Assembly (NCBI GenBank): GCA_902729315.2
Contig: LR746274.1
Coordinates: 2,259,037 to 2,323,036, forward strand
DNA: 64,000 nucleotides
Source of the DNA: Spirodela intermedia
Lineage: Eukaryota; Streptophyta; Magnoliopsida; Alismatales; Araceae
Direction: 5' to 3'
Shown here: positions 12,401 through 24,618 of the stretch, piece after piece
How the letters are laid out: the number at the start of each line of letters is the position of its first letter
Position numbering within the stretch: the stretch's first letter is position 1
The notes under the pieces: model-generated
Told to the model about the DNA's origin: nothing
The model's input: only the letters and a program-made list of their open reading frames with translations
Databases searched by the model: none
Program-made: the position numbers and the translations under genes

Positions 12401-13109
12401 CTACTTTTTCCCCGCAGGAGCTTTGTTCTTGCTGTCACCTGCCGTGCCACCCCCGGACGTAGCAGCTTGAGCCGCCTTCTTGGCCGCCTTCTCTTCGAGG
12501 GCTTTCTTATCCCTATCGAAACAACAAAGCATGGATCAAATAATGCCTAGGAGAAATCCCATGAAATTTCATCCCGAGAGACATAATAACCTCCCAAGAA
12601 AAGAGAGATTGGATGGATCGTAAAAACAGATGATAGCAAAGGGGGTACCTCTCGCGGCGCTGTTCGGGGGTCAAGTCGTCCCCCTTGGCCTTGCCGGCCT
12701 GGGCCTTCCTGGACGCCGCCCTTTCACGGTCGCGATCCCTCTGATTGCCGCGTGCGGACAAACGAATCAAGGACAAACAAGCAAAACAGAGAAATGTTGA
12801 CAGATTCCCAACCAATACCCCGGAATACCAAATTTCACGAGTAACAAACAGAACACGCAAAGGGGAAAAAAAAGAAGAACAAGATCAAGAACAAGAATAC
12901 GGACCAGAAATAAGCAAATCAATGTCTGAACCATACGCACCTCGATCCATCCCCACCAAAAACATTAAATCCCCCGGAACTAATGGAAAAATCGATAGAT
13001 CAACAGAGGCGCGGATTAATGATCAAGCTGGAGAAAAAGAGCCGGAAAACTCTCGAGAAGGGCAAGAAGACAACTACGATCGGGGGAAAAATCGAAGGAT
13101 ATGAGTCAT
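12401..13109 (-). CDS. Small EDRK-rich factor (SERF/4F5 family) protein
   Basis: Three coding exons, 13109-13103, 12751-12649 and 12512-12401, total 222 nt and encode 73 aa. The first exon contributes only ATGACTC. The protein starts MTRGNQRDRDRERAA and continues through the SERF signature (LTPEQRRER, then DKKALEEKAAKKAAQAA), ending in a Gly/Lys-rich tail. SERF proteins are tiny, highly charged and disordered; in animals they modulate amyloid aggregation, and the plant role is poorly known. The length matches the family. Intron 1 is not GT-AG: it begins ATATCCTT and ends AC, with a GTCCTTGAT branch site 15 nt before its end, the U12-type AT-AC pattern. Intron 2 (12648-12513) is GT-AG. The reading frame and the family start MT-RGNQ are restored only with the AT-AC splice. 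A TATA box lies about 130 bp upstream of the ATG. Confidence 0.92.
12752..13102 (-). other. U12-type AT-AC intron of the SERF gene
   Basis: Read on the minus strand, the intron begins ATATCCTTC, an exact match to the U12 5' splice-site consensus, and ends CCGCAC. The sequence GTCCTTGAT at 12774-12766 matches the U12 branch-site consensus TTCCTTRAY at 8 of 9 positions and places the branch A (12767) 15 nt before the intron end, within the narrow U12 range. No GT-AG alternative between these exons gives the conserved MTRGNQ start. Confidence 0.88.
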
Positions 13110-13236
13110 CCTCCTGGACGACTAGCTAGCCTCCGCCGATCAGAGCAGCGATCGAAGAGCACCGGAGATTGGGTAGAGTTGACCGAGGCAGAGGGACAGC
13201 CAAGACAACACGCATGCGTGATGAGGGCTCGGGAGA

Positions 13237-13244
13237 TATTTATA
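13237..13244 (-). promoter_or_regulatory. TATA box of the SERF gene
   Basis: TATAAATA on the minus strand, 128 bp upstream of the ATG at 13109 and within a GC-rich stretch, would give a leader of roughly 90-100 nt. Confidence 0.5.
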
Positions 13245-13249
13245 CCGCC

Positions 13250-14614
13250 TCAAATATAATAAAATAATATGCAGTTTTCCAAATATTTCCCTCATTGGGT
13301 TGGTTAAAAATGGGTCCCCGGCCAATAGGAATTCGGGGGTTTCGGTGACCGCGGAATCCCTCCAGAAGCTTCCATGCTGTCGGCATCCGTTATATATTTT
13401 CAAAGAAGCCCACTTTATCTTACAAATTGCTTAAATACTTTATTAATAAAGCAAACCTGGAACAGTATCTGAACGGCATCGAGACTATGTCAAAACAATT
13501 GGGTAAATTTGTAATATCATAACTTAATTTGTATTTATTCATAAAAAAAAGCTCCCACGGTCCTGTTGGAATCATATCAAGGGCTCTTGGAATATGCCTA
13601 ACGAATGGTTAAATGCATTGAAAGAATTATTTGGAAAAGGCCACAAGAGCAATTATATATATGTAGATGGTGAAACTATATGCTAAAATATTAATTGCCA
13701 TATTAATATTTAGAGCTGTTTCTTTAAGCCCAAATTATGATCCTGTCAAAGTTTATCACGCTAAAATTTTCCATCAAAAAATTAGATCCCCAGGAGAAAT
13801 ATATAAAAAAAGGAATATAAATATTTAAAACTCATTTTACATTTAGATAAAATCGTTTAGTTACTAAACCAACACTTATGATCACATGCTTTCTTTCATA
13901 ATAATCAAATAGTATATTATTGCCAACAAGCACCCCACCACATTAATAACCTTCATTTAACTAATTTTCTTGTAAAAGAAATTATCATTTGAAAAATCTT
14001 AATTTATTCAATGAATCATACACAATCACCTACATATTCCGTTGCAACATCTAAATTTAAAACATTCAATTTTAAGATTAATAAATGAGATATTATGCTT
14101 CCACTTTCATCATGTTCTTCATTGATCATATGAGAGGGCAACTAGCTCCATTTAATTTATTTTCTTATATAAAAAAGAAATTTAGCTAGAGCCACCAACT
14201 ATCCAAGCAAATGATCAACTCGACCACATACTTAGCGCTTCAAATCTTTTGGACTAATTTACTGATTGTAAAAATCAGAGATTAATAAAAATATTCGATT
14301 TTTATTACACCATCCAAATGGAAAATATTCGACTTTAAGATTAATAAATGAGAGATTATGCTTCCACTTTCATCATGTTCTTCATCGATCCTATGAGAGG
14401 GCAACTAGCTCCACTTGATTTCTGATTATCTATTTTTTTTAAAAAAAATAACTTTAGTTAGATCCACCAACTATCCAAGCAAATGATCAACTTGACCATT
14501 GTAAATCATCACATACTTTTTGAACTAATTGACTGGTTGTAAATATGGCAAACCTTGTATAATTAACGAAAGATCAAGAGAACATGACGATGAACAGGAA
14601 GAAGATGCTCCGCA
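13250..14614. other. Intergenic, AT-rich, with a tandem duplication
   Basis: No gene is seen between the SERF promoter and the 3' end of eIF4E. The stretch is AT-rich and contains the 263-bp tandem duplication listed separately; its right end includes the eIF4E 3' untranslated region. Confidence 0.5.
14060..14545 (+). repeat. Two-copy tandem duplication, period about 263 bp
   Basis: The block starting 'tttaagattaataaatgaga' at 14071 recurs at 14334. Both copies continue through 'attatgcttccactttcatc', 'atgagagggcaactagctcca' and 'ccaccaactatccaagcaaa' with only scattered differences. The second copy ends near 14545, just downstream of the eIF4E gene. It is non-coding. Confidence 0.85.
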
Positions 14615-17600
14615 TCACACCGAGTAGCTATCCTTGGCACTCTTGTCGTTCCTCTTGGCGTGCTCCTGAAAGCAGATGAAAGCTCGCTCAGACCGAGTCC
14701 AGCGGACCATCTTGGTGAGTCACAGGTAGGGTGAGGAGAATTACGTGGAACATGAAGCCGATCATCTCATTGTAGTCCAGGAACTCCTTCCACTGCCTTC
14801 CAATGCTCTCCTGGATTACATTGAGAGTTCATTACAGGGCATAAAAGACAGACGTAGGAAGTTAAGTGTAGATAGGGTAGGGCAGTTATTTTCAGGTTAT
14901 ATTGGTCGTCTGCTGTGTGGCAGGAGGATTCATACAAAGATGGGTCTTTTCCCCAAATCTGAGGCGTTTTGAGAGGTTTAGTGCTTCAAAAGCCTGAGAT
15001 TATGCTAACAGATTAATCATCATCTTCCTTTGTGCTGGTTCATATGTAATTCAGAATCCGAAAGAGGATGACAGGAGTTCTCGTAACCACTGTTGAGATC
15101 CATAGAAAAAAACCATAAGAATGAACGGAGAGCAGTCCGTCGGATTTGTTTGAAAAGACATTGAAATAGCTATCAGGCTTCTATTTTTGTATGTTTCAAA
15201 AGCACCGAGCAAATTGAAGCAGTGAAAAAATAACAACAATGTGTAAAAATACTTGTTACTTTCAAATGGAAAAAAAATCATTATTCCAAAAAATATACTC
15301 ATAGTTCCCAATTAAAAATAGAAAAAAAGTCTCAAAACCCTATGAAGTCAATAATAACAATATTTAGTCTATTTACATTCCCACCGTAACATTGTGCCAA
15401 TTATTTCTGCACATACTATTATCGATATCTGAATGCACTGGTTCACACACAATGGCCTGAGATAACCAAGCGAGTGGAGAAAGTGGGCAGATGCCTTACA
15501 TTGTAAATCTCTAAAATATGTATTCTTGTTATGAACCTTGTTATAATAAGTAAAACTTATTATCAATATATAGTCCTCGCACTGGTCACCATATGCTAGG
15601 CTCTAAGAACTAATGAGAACACATTAATAAGGTCCTTCGAATCAGAATGAGAGAAAAACATAACAAAATGGGGTTCAAATTTAAAAACTGAAAAAATCGA
15701 GTCGGACACAAGTCAATGCAGACCATATGAGGCTGTCTTTAATATTTTAATGAAACCAGTTCCTTTCAACTCGATCAGTTTCAGTCCGCTTTGATCCAGT
15801 GTAGCTAGTTCGGTAAAAAAATGCTCTAACAAAATATCGGGTGACTTTAAACTAGGGTTTCTCTGCCCTTTTTACTTGTTTCACTTTATTTATTTGCTTG
15901 CTCCTTTTTTGAGAGGGGAGCGGCTGGGGGGATTAGCCCCTTTGTTCGTTCCTTTAGAAGGCTACCGACCCACAATCATGAACCCCTGAAATACAGAATA
16001 TATACCACACACAAAAGTGTTGAAATTTCACGAATATATTCATTGGTACAAATGCACAGAGATATTTTATGAATCAAACGGAAGCCTAGAACAGCGTAGC
16101 ACAAACATAAACAAAAGGGGGTGTACCTGAGCTTCCCGATTGGTGGCATTTTTTGTCCATAAAGCTATTTTTACATGCTTGGGTCGCACACTAACGGCAG
16201 CTCCACAAAGCTCATGACCAAACTCAAACTGCTCACCAATCATTGCTAGTAGCTGGAAACGATCGAGAATGAAAATTATTCACGGGTAGAAGATAAATGA
16301 ATACTATGTATTTCAGCATAAAACAGAAAACAAGGCGAAGGTAGGGTCACACCGTGTATAACCACCAAGTATCAACTTTAGCTCTGGGGGAAGTTATAAT
16401 CCACCTTCCTCCACCAGCACAAACTGGATCCTCCCATTTTGGCTCAATCCTCTCCTTGAAGCAATGAAAGTCTGCTCCTGAGATTAACTTGCTTGGATGG
16501 TGTATGTTATTGTAAAGGCTACATAAAAAAAAGGTGATTAAAAAATTTAAGACAATGTATACTATCGATGGGCGAAAATATTTATGAGATAGCTACTCCT
16601 TGAAGCAAAATAAAACTTCATTCAACATCATACCTAAGGGACTAATGCTCTCTAATAAAACATGCGGTTAAAATAATCCATGAACATGAAAAAATACGGT
16701 CAATCTAACAACAAAGGTAAGAATCTTCAGAGAAACTATCTGCAGATTGAGATGTCAAAATGAAACTAGAGTTTGGCATACAATGGTCACATTAATTCAA
16801 TAATCGTATAAAAGTATAAACTGGGAGGATGCCAAACCCAGCATATCACGATTGAACTCCATACACCCTTTTACTCCAAAAAATATTATTGGCAGCTCCT
16901 ATATCGATTTATCATATCATATGTCCAACAACATTCTTTTGACGTCATAGATTCCCCCTATCAGCTTCTTATTCTGCTATACTGTATGAAATGCTATCTA
17001 CTTTTGGTTTTAACTCGCTCTTCTTATTTACCATGTTATTCCCCTCTATATAAGAATGCACCTAGAGAAAAGGGCAGCCAAATGCATGTCATGAGTATTA
17101 TCCCTCAGTGCACAAGCTATATCAGATCATAACTTAAGAAAACAATTTCATCGTCTTTAGGACCCCTGCAATTACACGCCCATGTGAAAGATTATCCGAT
17201 GGCTCTCTCCTTAAAATATCAGTCAAGCCTCTCCCACATGTTTTTATATTCCTCAGATTTAAAAAAACCCGGAAATATGTAAAAACCCTAACACCGGCGC
17301 CTTACATTAGAATGACCGAAAAGCAGCGTGTGTGGTCTCGTTACCTCGTCCAAAACGATCAAAAAACACACACACACATAATAACGCATGCATGAACGCT
17401 CTTGAATCGACTACGAGTAGTAGGAGGAGGAGAAGAAGGTGAAGAAGTTTTTCCGCGCGCTTACGTATTTGCACACATTTTAGAGGTTTTCAAGCGAGTG
17501 CGTACCCCCAAAAGTCCTCGACAGTTGAGAAGGTGTGGATGGGGCGAAGAGAGCTGCCCCAGGTGGCCTGCTTGGCCTTAGCGGCTGGATTGTCGAACCA

Positions 17601-17765
17601 GAACGTCCATGAATGCTCCAGAGGATGCAACTGTGCCTGGCCCACGGCTATCCCCGGAGGTGGGTCTGACAACTCGATCTCCCCCTCCTCCAGCTCTCCC
17701 TCCTCCCTCCCCTCCATCGCAGGCGCTTTCCCGCCGGCCTCCACAGCGGCCGCCTCGTCCGTCAT
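14615..17765 (-). CDS. eIF4E: Eukaryotic translation initiation factor 4E (eIF4E), cap-binding protein
   Basis: Five exons (17765-17506, 16518-16353, 16252-16127, 14810-14745, 14665-14615) join in frame at GT-AG sites to give 222 aa. The protein binds the m7G cap of mRNA and, with eIF4G, recruits ribosomes. An acidic variable N-terminus (about 1-46, with [13 protein letters not shown]) precedes the core [14 protein letters not shown]. The cap-stacking tryptophans are W69 (ATWGSSLR) and W115 (IEPKWEDP), with E116 contacting the cap. Later blocks are [31 protein letters not shown], and a basic tail ending in [15 protein letters not shown] and [10 protein letters not shown] mark the eIF4E class rather than eIF(iso)4E. 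The same frame is open upstream of 17765 but contains no ATG, so ATG 17765 is the start. In many crops, changes in this protein give recessive potyvirus resistance. Intron 3 is 1.3 kb. Confidence 0.96.
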
Positions 17766-17915
17766 CACTCTCTTCCCTTGTGACTCCACAGAACTCTGGA
17801 GGAGGAGGATCTGAAACAAGGAACCGGCTCTCTCAGGCGGGGGGGAGGAGCAACACAAAAGACCGGCGATGGGGAAAGGCTCGGCGGAGGGGGGGTTAAG
17901 GGGGAGAAGAACCTC

Positions 17916-17923
17916 TATTTATA
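17916..17923 (-). promoter_or_regulatory. TATA box of eIF4E
   Basis: TATAAATA followed by GAGG on the minus strand, about 150 bp upstream of the ATG. This predicts a leader of about 120 nt that is C- and G-rich. Confidence 0.55.
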
Positions 17924-17929
17924 TGGAAT

Positions 17930-20880
17930 GACTTGTCTGATCCTTCGAATCAAGAGGAGATCTAGTCCGATGGAGAGTCCTCAACCGTTGGATTGACCGG
18001 TCTTATGTCGGTAATTTAAAATTAAAATAATTTTATTTTTCATTTTTGTAATTGATTTTTCTATGAGAAAAGCCCGAAATAAACCTGACTAACCACATCC
18101 TGCTAGGTACTACATTGGCCCATCTCGGAATTCTCTCTCCTATTCTACTTTACCACATTATTTATTCATGTACGCCTAATTATTTACAAATATTTTGTAA
18201 TTATCATTTATTAAAAAATCTCAAATTTTAATACTCACACTCCTGATAAGCAAACATATGGCCAAATGGATAATGAAATAATAACTAAATTATATTCGTT
18301 TAGTTCATATCCAAATGATATAATTCTAAATGGGCCGTCAATGCCCATTAAGGTATTGTTGCTACTAAAAGGAAGTAGGCTCAAGTTTGAAATCAGCCCA
18401 TTATTGTTGTACCAAGTTGACTTTGCTCTATGGCCATAACTATGAAGCATGGCCCATTGACATACATACATTTTAGATCATGTTTAACTCATTTGGTTCA
18501 CACATGATGGGACATTATTTTAAAAAATATGCTAAAGGCTTGTTAATTAAGCGTAATTAGATACGACATATTTTAAAATTAACTTTATTTTAATAATAAA
18601 AATGTGGATTCTAAATTTCAGAAAAAAAATAAATGACGAGAATATCCATTGGATTTGAAGTCAATTCATTTAGAGTTTCTTGGTGGAATTATTTGTGTTC
18701 TTTCTTATTTATACTATTTCCAAGATTTTTAGTTAATTAGAAAAATTGTCTACTAGGTAATTCTCTAAATGTGGAAAAAAGAAAGGGAACAACTTGTTGG
18801 AGTGCTAAATAAAAAGATCAGATTATTTATAAAAAAATCAGAATAATATAAAAAATCAAGTCAGAACTAATAAAGACATCTACCAACTTAGAAATGCCTT
18901 CTTATTGAACTCACTACTACTTCCCACTAAGGGTGGGTTCTCATGATACAACATTTCTTGCAAGTCACATCCTCATGATGACAATGTATGATTGTGTATG
19001 TTATCACTAATCACATAAAAGTATCATTAATTGTATACTTAGGTCGTTCATTATAGAATAACTTGTTACCACTATGATCCATTTACATGTATGGATAAAA
19101 TTCATGTTTAAATACTTACTTATTTATTAGATAATTTTTATTGTGGGACTAGCTTGTTCTCGTTGACCAAATTTTTGACTTAGGAATGAGAACCCACATA
19201 TTATTAGTATTTTTGATACTCATTTTATTTTATTTTCAATGTATTTTTAATTTTAAAAATTACCCTTCAAAGTAGTAATTATTATAAAGCTAAAAAAAAT
19301 AATTACTTTTGGTTAAAAAAGCTCAAATTGAATTATAGTCATCCTTCCACATCTAATCATCATTTAAACAAGAAATAGCCCTCAACTTTCATTGAAATTT
19401 AGATCTATAATTCATTATATCGTCTTCATTCATTTATCATGAATTGCAATCTGACGTGAATAAAATAGCTATCTTGAATGAAATGGCACTATGATCTCTT
19501 TAAGCCATTTCATTTAGTGGCACTTAAGAACAATAAACTATTGAAGGAGTAGATGGGGGCTGGGGCTGAGTGATTGAGCATACCACCACTTGAAAATCTT
19601 TATGATTTTTTAGTTTGTGCACTTAGGAGTCAACATCTGTCCCACCCATCTTGAAAGAGTAGGAGATTTAGATCCCTATGTTCAGTAACACAAGCCTTGC
19701 CATTGCAATATAGGAAAGAGGACAATTATTTATTTAATTAACATTTTAATTTATTTTAATTTATTACGGTCACTGATTGATAGTTATAATAGTATATTTT
19801 ATTTTATTTCAATATTTTATGGAACTTATTTGGCCCCCAAATAGCCCCAATAATAGTTAAAATACTAATAACTATACTCTTAATAATAACACGAGTTAAT
19901 ATTATTTCATTGTAGTATAATTTATTCACGAATGTCAAATTTAATTCAAATGTTTAAATTTAATTGATATTAGATGGGAATATGCAGGATCTATTATCTT
20001 TATTTATTTGGGACAAAAATAAAATGGGAGATAGGGGCATAAGGTTATTTACTAGATATGTGGCTTATTTATCATCTGAGGACACTCAGAAATCATCCTC
20101 TCGATGGAAGGGACGGGGAGAGATATTTTCCTGAAGTGGATTGGTGGCATAAAGATCAGGGTCCACCGTGGAAACTTCGCCATGACCGTAGATGCCGTGG
20201 ACCTTCTGACGGTTGCTGGCCACGTCCCCACGCCGTCCAGCAGAATACGGACATCATCAGTCAGCGGAAGAAAATGACGTTTACTTTGCATCAACAGGTC
20301 CGCGAAAAGGACACGTGTCGGAAAAAGCGGTTCACGCCGTCATCCTCATCCTCTTTCTCTCTGTCTTGCCGTGACAAGCGGCGTCTGCTTCTCCGCGGTG
20401 ATGGTAATCAGCCCGCATCCACAGAAACGACTAGCTGGGAAGAAGGTGTAATTCAGCAGGCACGGTATCGGTGCTCTTACAGTATATGTGGAAACGTGGC
20501 AGAAGGACACTCGGTAAAACTGCCCGTCGCTAGACAGCACCTGTAAGTTTCAAAAATCTCACCTGTTAAAGGCACTGGTTATTGTAATCGTACTGTCAGA
20601 GAGGAAGGCGATCATCAGAGTGTTCGAAGAGATTGGGGGTCGAGAGGTGATCATCATCTTCTTCTTCTTCCATCTTCTGCTTGTCTCGTTCCTCAGCTGT
20701 CTAGTTGACAGGAATTATATTGGCTTCGGTGGCGATCGCTGTCTCCGACAGTCGGAGATTATCTGCCCCACCCAATCAACCTCCGGGTTGGTTGGGTAAA
20801 TCATCTTCCTTCTCCCCTCCCCAGTGTTTGATCAAGTACGATGTGTAATCTCTCATATAGTTGGCAGCGCTCTCGTTCCT
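17930..20880. other. Bidirectional intergenic region between eIF4E and the GTD-binding gene
   Basis: About 3 kb separates the divergent starts of eIF4E (minus) and the GTD-binding gene (plus). From 18000 to 20050 it is AT-rich without ORFs of note. From about 20050 it becomes GC-richer and likely holds the promoter of the plus-strand gene, including 'gccacgtccccacg' and 'gacacgtgtcg' ACGT-core boxes near 20218 and 20309. I see no transposon or RNA gene. Confidence 0.45.
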
Positions 20881-20881
20881 T

Positions 20882-20889
20882 CTATAAAC
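20882..20889 (+). promoter_or_regulatory. Candidate TATA box of the GTD-binding gene
   Basis: TATAAACT, 200 bp upstream of the ATG at 21082 and preceded by mixed CT-rich sequence. Position and composition fit a core promoter, but there is no independent support. Confidence 0.3.
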
Positions 20890-21081
20890 TGAACCTTTCC
20901 CGACAACTTCTTCTTCTTCTTCCAGAGATAGAGATGACAATTGACTGAGAAAGAGGCCGTCGCTCTTGTTGAAACATCCATCCCTCGATTTCCCCGCGAT
21001 GCATCGTCGAGATTGTTTCATTCGGTCCGTTGTTCTTTGAAATTCTGATTTGTTAAAGTGTTGGGGGAAGGATTACTCACC

Positions 21082-24000
21082 ATGGCTTCCCGCGAGATCC
21101 GCAACTGGACATTCTGCGGCCTCGTCGGGGCGTTCCTTGACCTCGCCCTCGTCTACTTTATGCTCTGTGGTGCCACCTTTGCCTTTTTCGCCGCCAAGTT
21201 CCTTGGAGTTTTCGGCCTGCACCTCCCGTGTCCATGCGGCGGGCTCTTCGGTCACCCCGATGGCCAATGTCTCCACGGCCTACTCGTTGACCACCCGCCC
21301 CGGAAGATCTCATCCGTCATGACGTCTGTGCGGAACAGCTTCCCCTTCGATGCCGTCTGGACAAAGGGAGAGGGCAGTCCTCGCGATTTCGACGAGAAAT
21401 TCACGAAGGATGGTGGAGCTCAGAGCGATAACCTCGTGGAGAAGACAAGGGAGGAGGCAGAGTCATCGTGGTCGAAGAATTCAAGTTCCTGTGATCTTTC
21501 ATCGGTGAACAGAGCGAGTCAGGCTGAAACAAACAGCTCCCCCAGGCGACTGCCAGATAATCCGGACGGCAGAGGCAAGAGCGATGTCAACAATCTCAAG
21601 CCCCCTCTAGGACCAAGACGTCGTCGCAGATCTTCTACCGAGCAAAGGAAGTCATCACCTGTATTCTCCTCCAGTTCTAGACTGAGTCTCTGCGAAACCC
21701 AGGACTATTATCACAATGTGAGTGAACAGATGACGGAAGTCGATGGGGAGGACGTCGCAACACTTCAATGCGGAGACGATCATCCTATATCAGGTAAGTA
21801 AGCAAAGTTGAGTCTAAACTGGGTCTATCTTCCTTCTGGCAGTGATTTCTGATATGAATAGACGCAAACATGATATTCTATTGGAATTATTTTTATTATA
21901 AATTGAGTTAAATATATGGTTTTTTTTTATAACAATCCTGATTATGATTTTTCAGACAATCAGAAGAGTTTTTCTGGCCTTGGATCATCCCAGCACCTCG
22001 CCAGCTCTCAGGCTACAGAAAGGGACCTGGTAACTAGTCCTCTTGAGGATCATTCATTTGATGGAGATAAGGTGGAAGCGATTAGAGTTTTAAAGAAGGC
22101 GCTTGAACAGGAGCGAACCTCTCGTTCTCATATTTACCTTGAGTTGGAGAAGGAGAGGAGCGCTGCAGCAACTGCAGCAGACGAGGCCATGTCCATGATA
22201 CTGAGGCTTCAAAAAGAAAAGGCAGGGATAGAAATGGAAGCTCGACAGTACCAAAGAATGATAGAAGAAAAGAATGCATATGACGAGGAAGAGACGAATA
22301 TTCTGAAAGAGATCATCATAAGAAGAGAGAGGGAAAATCATGTTCTGGTGAAGGAGAATGAGCTGTACAGGCAGATCATACTTTCAGGAGAAGGAAGCGA
22401 GCAGCTGATGCTAGATGAGCTTCAGCTAAGTACATCTTCCTTGGAAGGTAAAGATGCCAGCTTAGGTGACATGGGCAACGAGCAGCCATCGTGGGGCTCT
22501 GCAGAAGAAGGGAAATACTTGAAGGCTAGCAGTGATGAGAGGCTTCAAACTTCAGATGGGCATTGTGTGGAATCACCAGAAGGATATGATGAGAAAGGGA
22601 TGTTGACTGCCACTGCGTACCCTTCAGAAGAAAGTGGTCAAACAGGTGCATATGGGGATGATCTAAGTTTATGTAGGTCGAGTGGGTCTCTTAAGAATAT
22701 TTTCCACGATGAAGAGCCTTCAGTCGACAAAATTGGAGATAATTGTTCGAAAACTGTTCAGCAATTTACCTGTGATAGTGGCTCAGATTGGGAAGATCAT
22801 CAGGATCACAGTTTAGGAGGCTCCAAATCTTGTGATCCTCATTTAAGGGCCGAACAAAGTGTCTATGATGTGCATTTTATCAACGATAAAATCTGTGAAG
22901 AACGAGATAAGAAACAAAATGACTTTCCTTTTGCGGGCAGTGTGTTAAGCCTGAGGACCGACGACCTTGGTTCAGAGCATCCTAAAAGCAGGAATATTGA
23001 AGTGATAAAGGTTCAGTCCGCTGATAACTTGTCAGAAGCTGAGAAAAATGCCCATAGAAGCAGCCCAAATCCGAAAAGGGTGCTCCGTCCTGTGGACAGT
23101 TCCAGTGATTGCTCGTCACATTGTGGGTTAAGAAGAAGCTCCATGTCAGCAGTTGACAAGGAGAGACTGATCCTTGAAACTGAAGTGGAGTTTTTAAGAG
23201 AAAGGCTAAAGCTTGTCCAGCGAGGAAGAGAAATGCTGCACTTCTCTGTGGGCAGCAATGACAAGGAGAATCTTCAGTTGCAACTCTTAGAGGAAATTGC
23301 ATCTCAACTTTGTGAGATCCGACGATTGACTGAACCCAGGAAGGCCACTTGGCAGGTCCCACTGCCTCCATTATCTAAGGTACATCAGTGAGCTTGTTGG
23401 TACGTTTCATTGTTATTAATTTATGGGTACGGAAATATATTTTAGCTTTAAATCTTCATAGAACTGATGCTTGAAGTTGGTTCCTCTGTTGAAACTGAAG
23501 CGGAATAATTAACTCTTATTTGAAATATAATTTTATTGGATTTATATTTAAACGCCTCATGGGAATAGCGGCATGACCAAGCATAATATTTAAAATTTTT
23601 ACGGTTGACGTAGTCAGTAAACCTGCTTGCTCTTGTGAAAAGAAGTACAATAGAAGCAATAAATTTTTAGAAATACATCTGTTTTAGTCTGAAAAAAAAT
23701 AAAATCTCTAACTTAGCAGAAAATTACTTAGATATAATTTATTTATCCCTATATCTTGACGTTTTTAATGCCATTCGATAAATGATGCCATGTAATTCTA
23801 TTCTAAACGTGGTTCCAACCTTAATTCTCCGATTCAGAATGAGCTCGATTATTACTGATTTTATGTCAATCTAAGCAGATGGATCTCGGGATTCCAATTC
23901 AGGTTGGAACCGATTAGTTACTGATCTTGTTTCGATGTAAGCAACTCGATCTTGGGCTTTTGGAATGTCCTGAAATCAGGAGATTCTAGGTTTTGCTAGT

Positions 24001-24618
24001 CCTTTAGAAGGCCACTGATTATTCCATATTACATCATTGCTTGGGTCTCCCCATTTTTACCTGGTCCTGTTGTAAAAGTGGAAGAAAACCTAGTAGAGGA
24101 AATATGTTGTACTCACATGCTTTTAGAGCTTAATTTATATGTCACCTGAGTAAATGGACACGAAAGAGGAAGAGAATATGGAACTCCTTTTTTTTAAAAA
24201 AATTTTAAAGGACAGAAAATAGAAAGGGGCCTTGGTGGAAATCCTAAAAAATATCAAGAGGCTTCTGTGATGAAGATTTGGAATGTAATAATGGAAAATA
24301 AGGCTGAAAAAAAATGATCTTGGAGTTTCTAATCACCATCTATAAGATGCAGTTCTCTTGTAATGAACTTAGCCCAGGAAGATAAATCATCTTACTCTTA
24401 ACCAGTGGAAAGGTAATGTCCTTGCATCAGGAATATTTCTGAATTATCTTTTCTGAATTAGTCCTTGTTTTGATGTTTGCCTCTTCTGCCTTTTGAATAA
24501 TTCTGATTAATTCTCTTTCTCTAAATAACAGTCCGAGACAGAAAGGACCCGGCCTCAGTTCAGTTCAAAGAAACGGCGGTGCCAAAGTGTTCCCTTGGGG
24601 TTCCTTGCAAAGACCTGA
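21082..24618 (+). CDS. GTD-binding (DUF593) domain protein, probable myosin-binding protein
   Basis: Exons 21082-21793, 21956-23379 and 24532-24618 join in frame at GT-AG sites to give 740 aa. ATG 21082 sits in a strong context (ACCATGG). The N-terminus (MASREIRNWTFCGLVGAFLD...) is one hydrophobic segment, about residues 11-45, followed by a Cys-rich HLPCPCGGLFGHPDG turn. Both are typical of the plant MyoB/zein-binding DUF593 family. The GTD-binding coiled coil lies at about 277-380 (EAIRVLKKALEQERTSRSH ... KENELYRQIIL), and a second short coiled coil is near the C-terminus (ERLILETEVEFLRERL). MyoB proteins sit on vesicle or ER membranes and bind the globular tail of class XI myosins to drive cytoplasmic streaming. 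Reading through the second donor would stop after VHQ, giving a protein lacking the 28-residue basic tail encoded by exon 3, so the C-terminus may vary by splicing. Family assignment is firm; the exact paralogue is not. Confidence 0.9.

Noticed and set aside
17766-17858. N-terminal extension of eIF4E starting at 17858
   Set aside because: The codon there is TTG, not ATG, and lies in the leader just after the TATA box. ATG 17765 is the first in-frame ATG.
20058-20546. 162-codon plus-strand ORF upstream of the GTD-binding gene
   Set aside because: No recognisable domain, no splice link to the downstream start, and promoter-like composition with ACGT boxes; too weak to call a gene.
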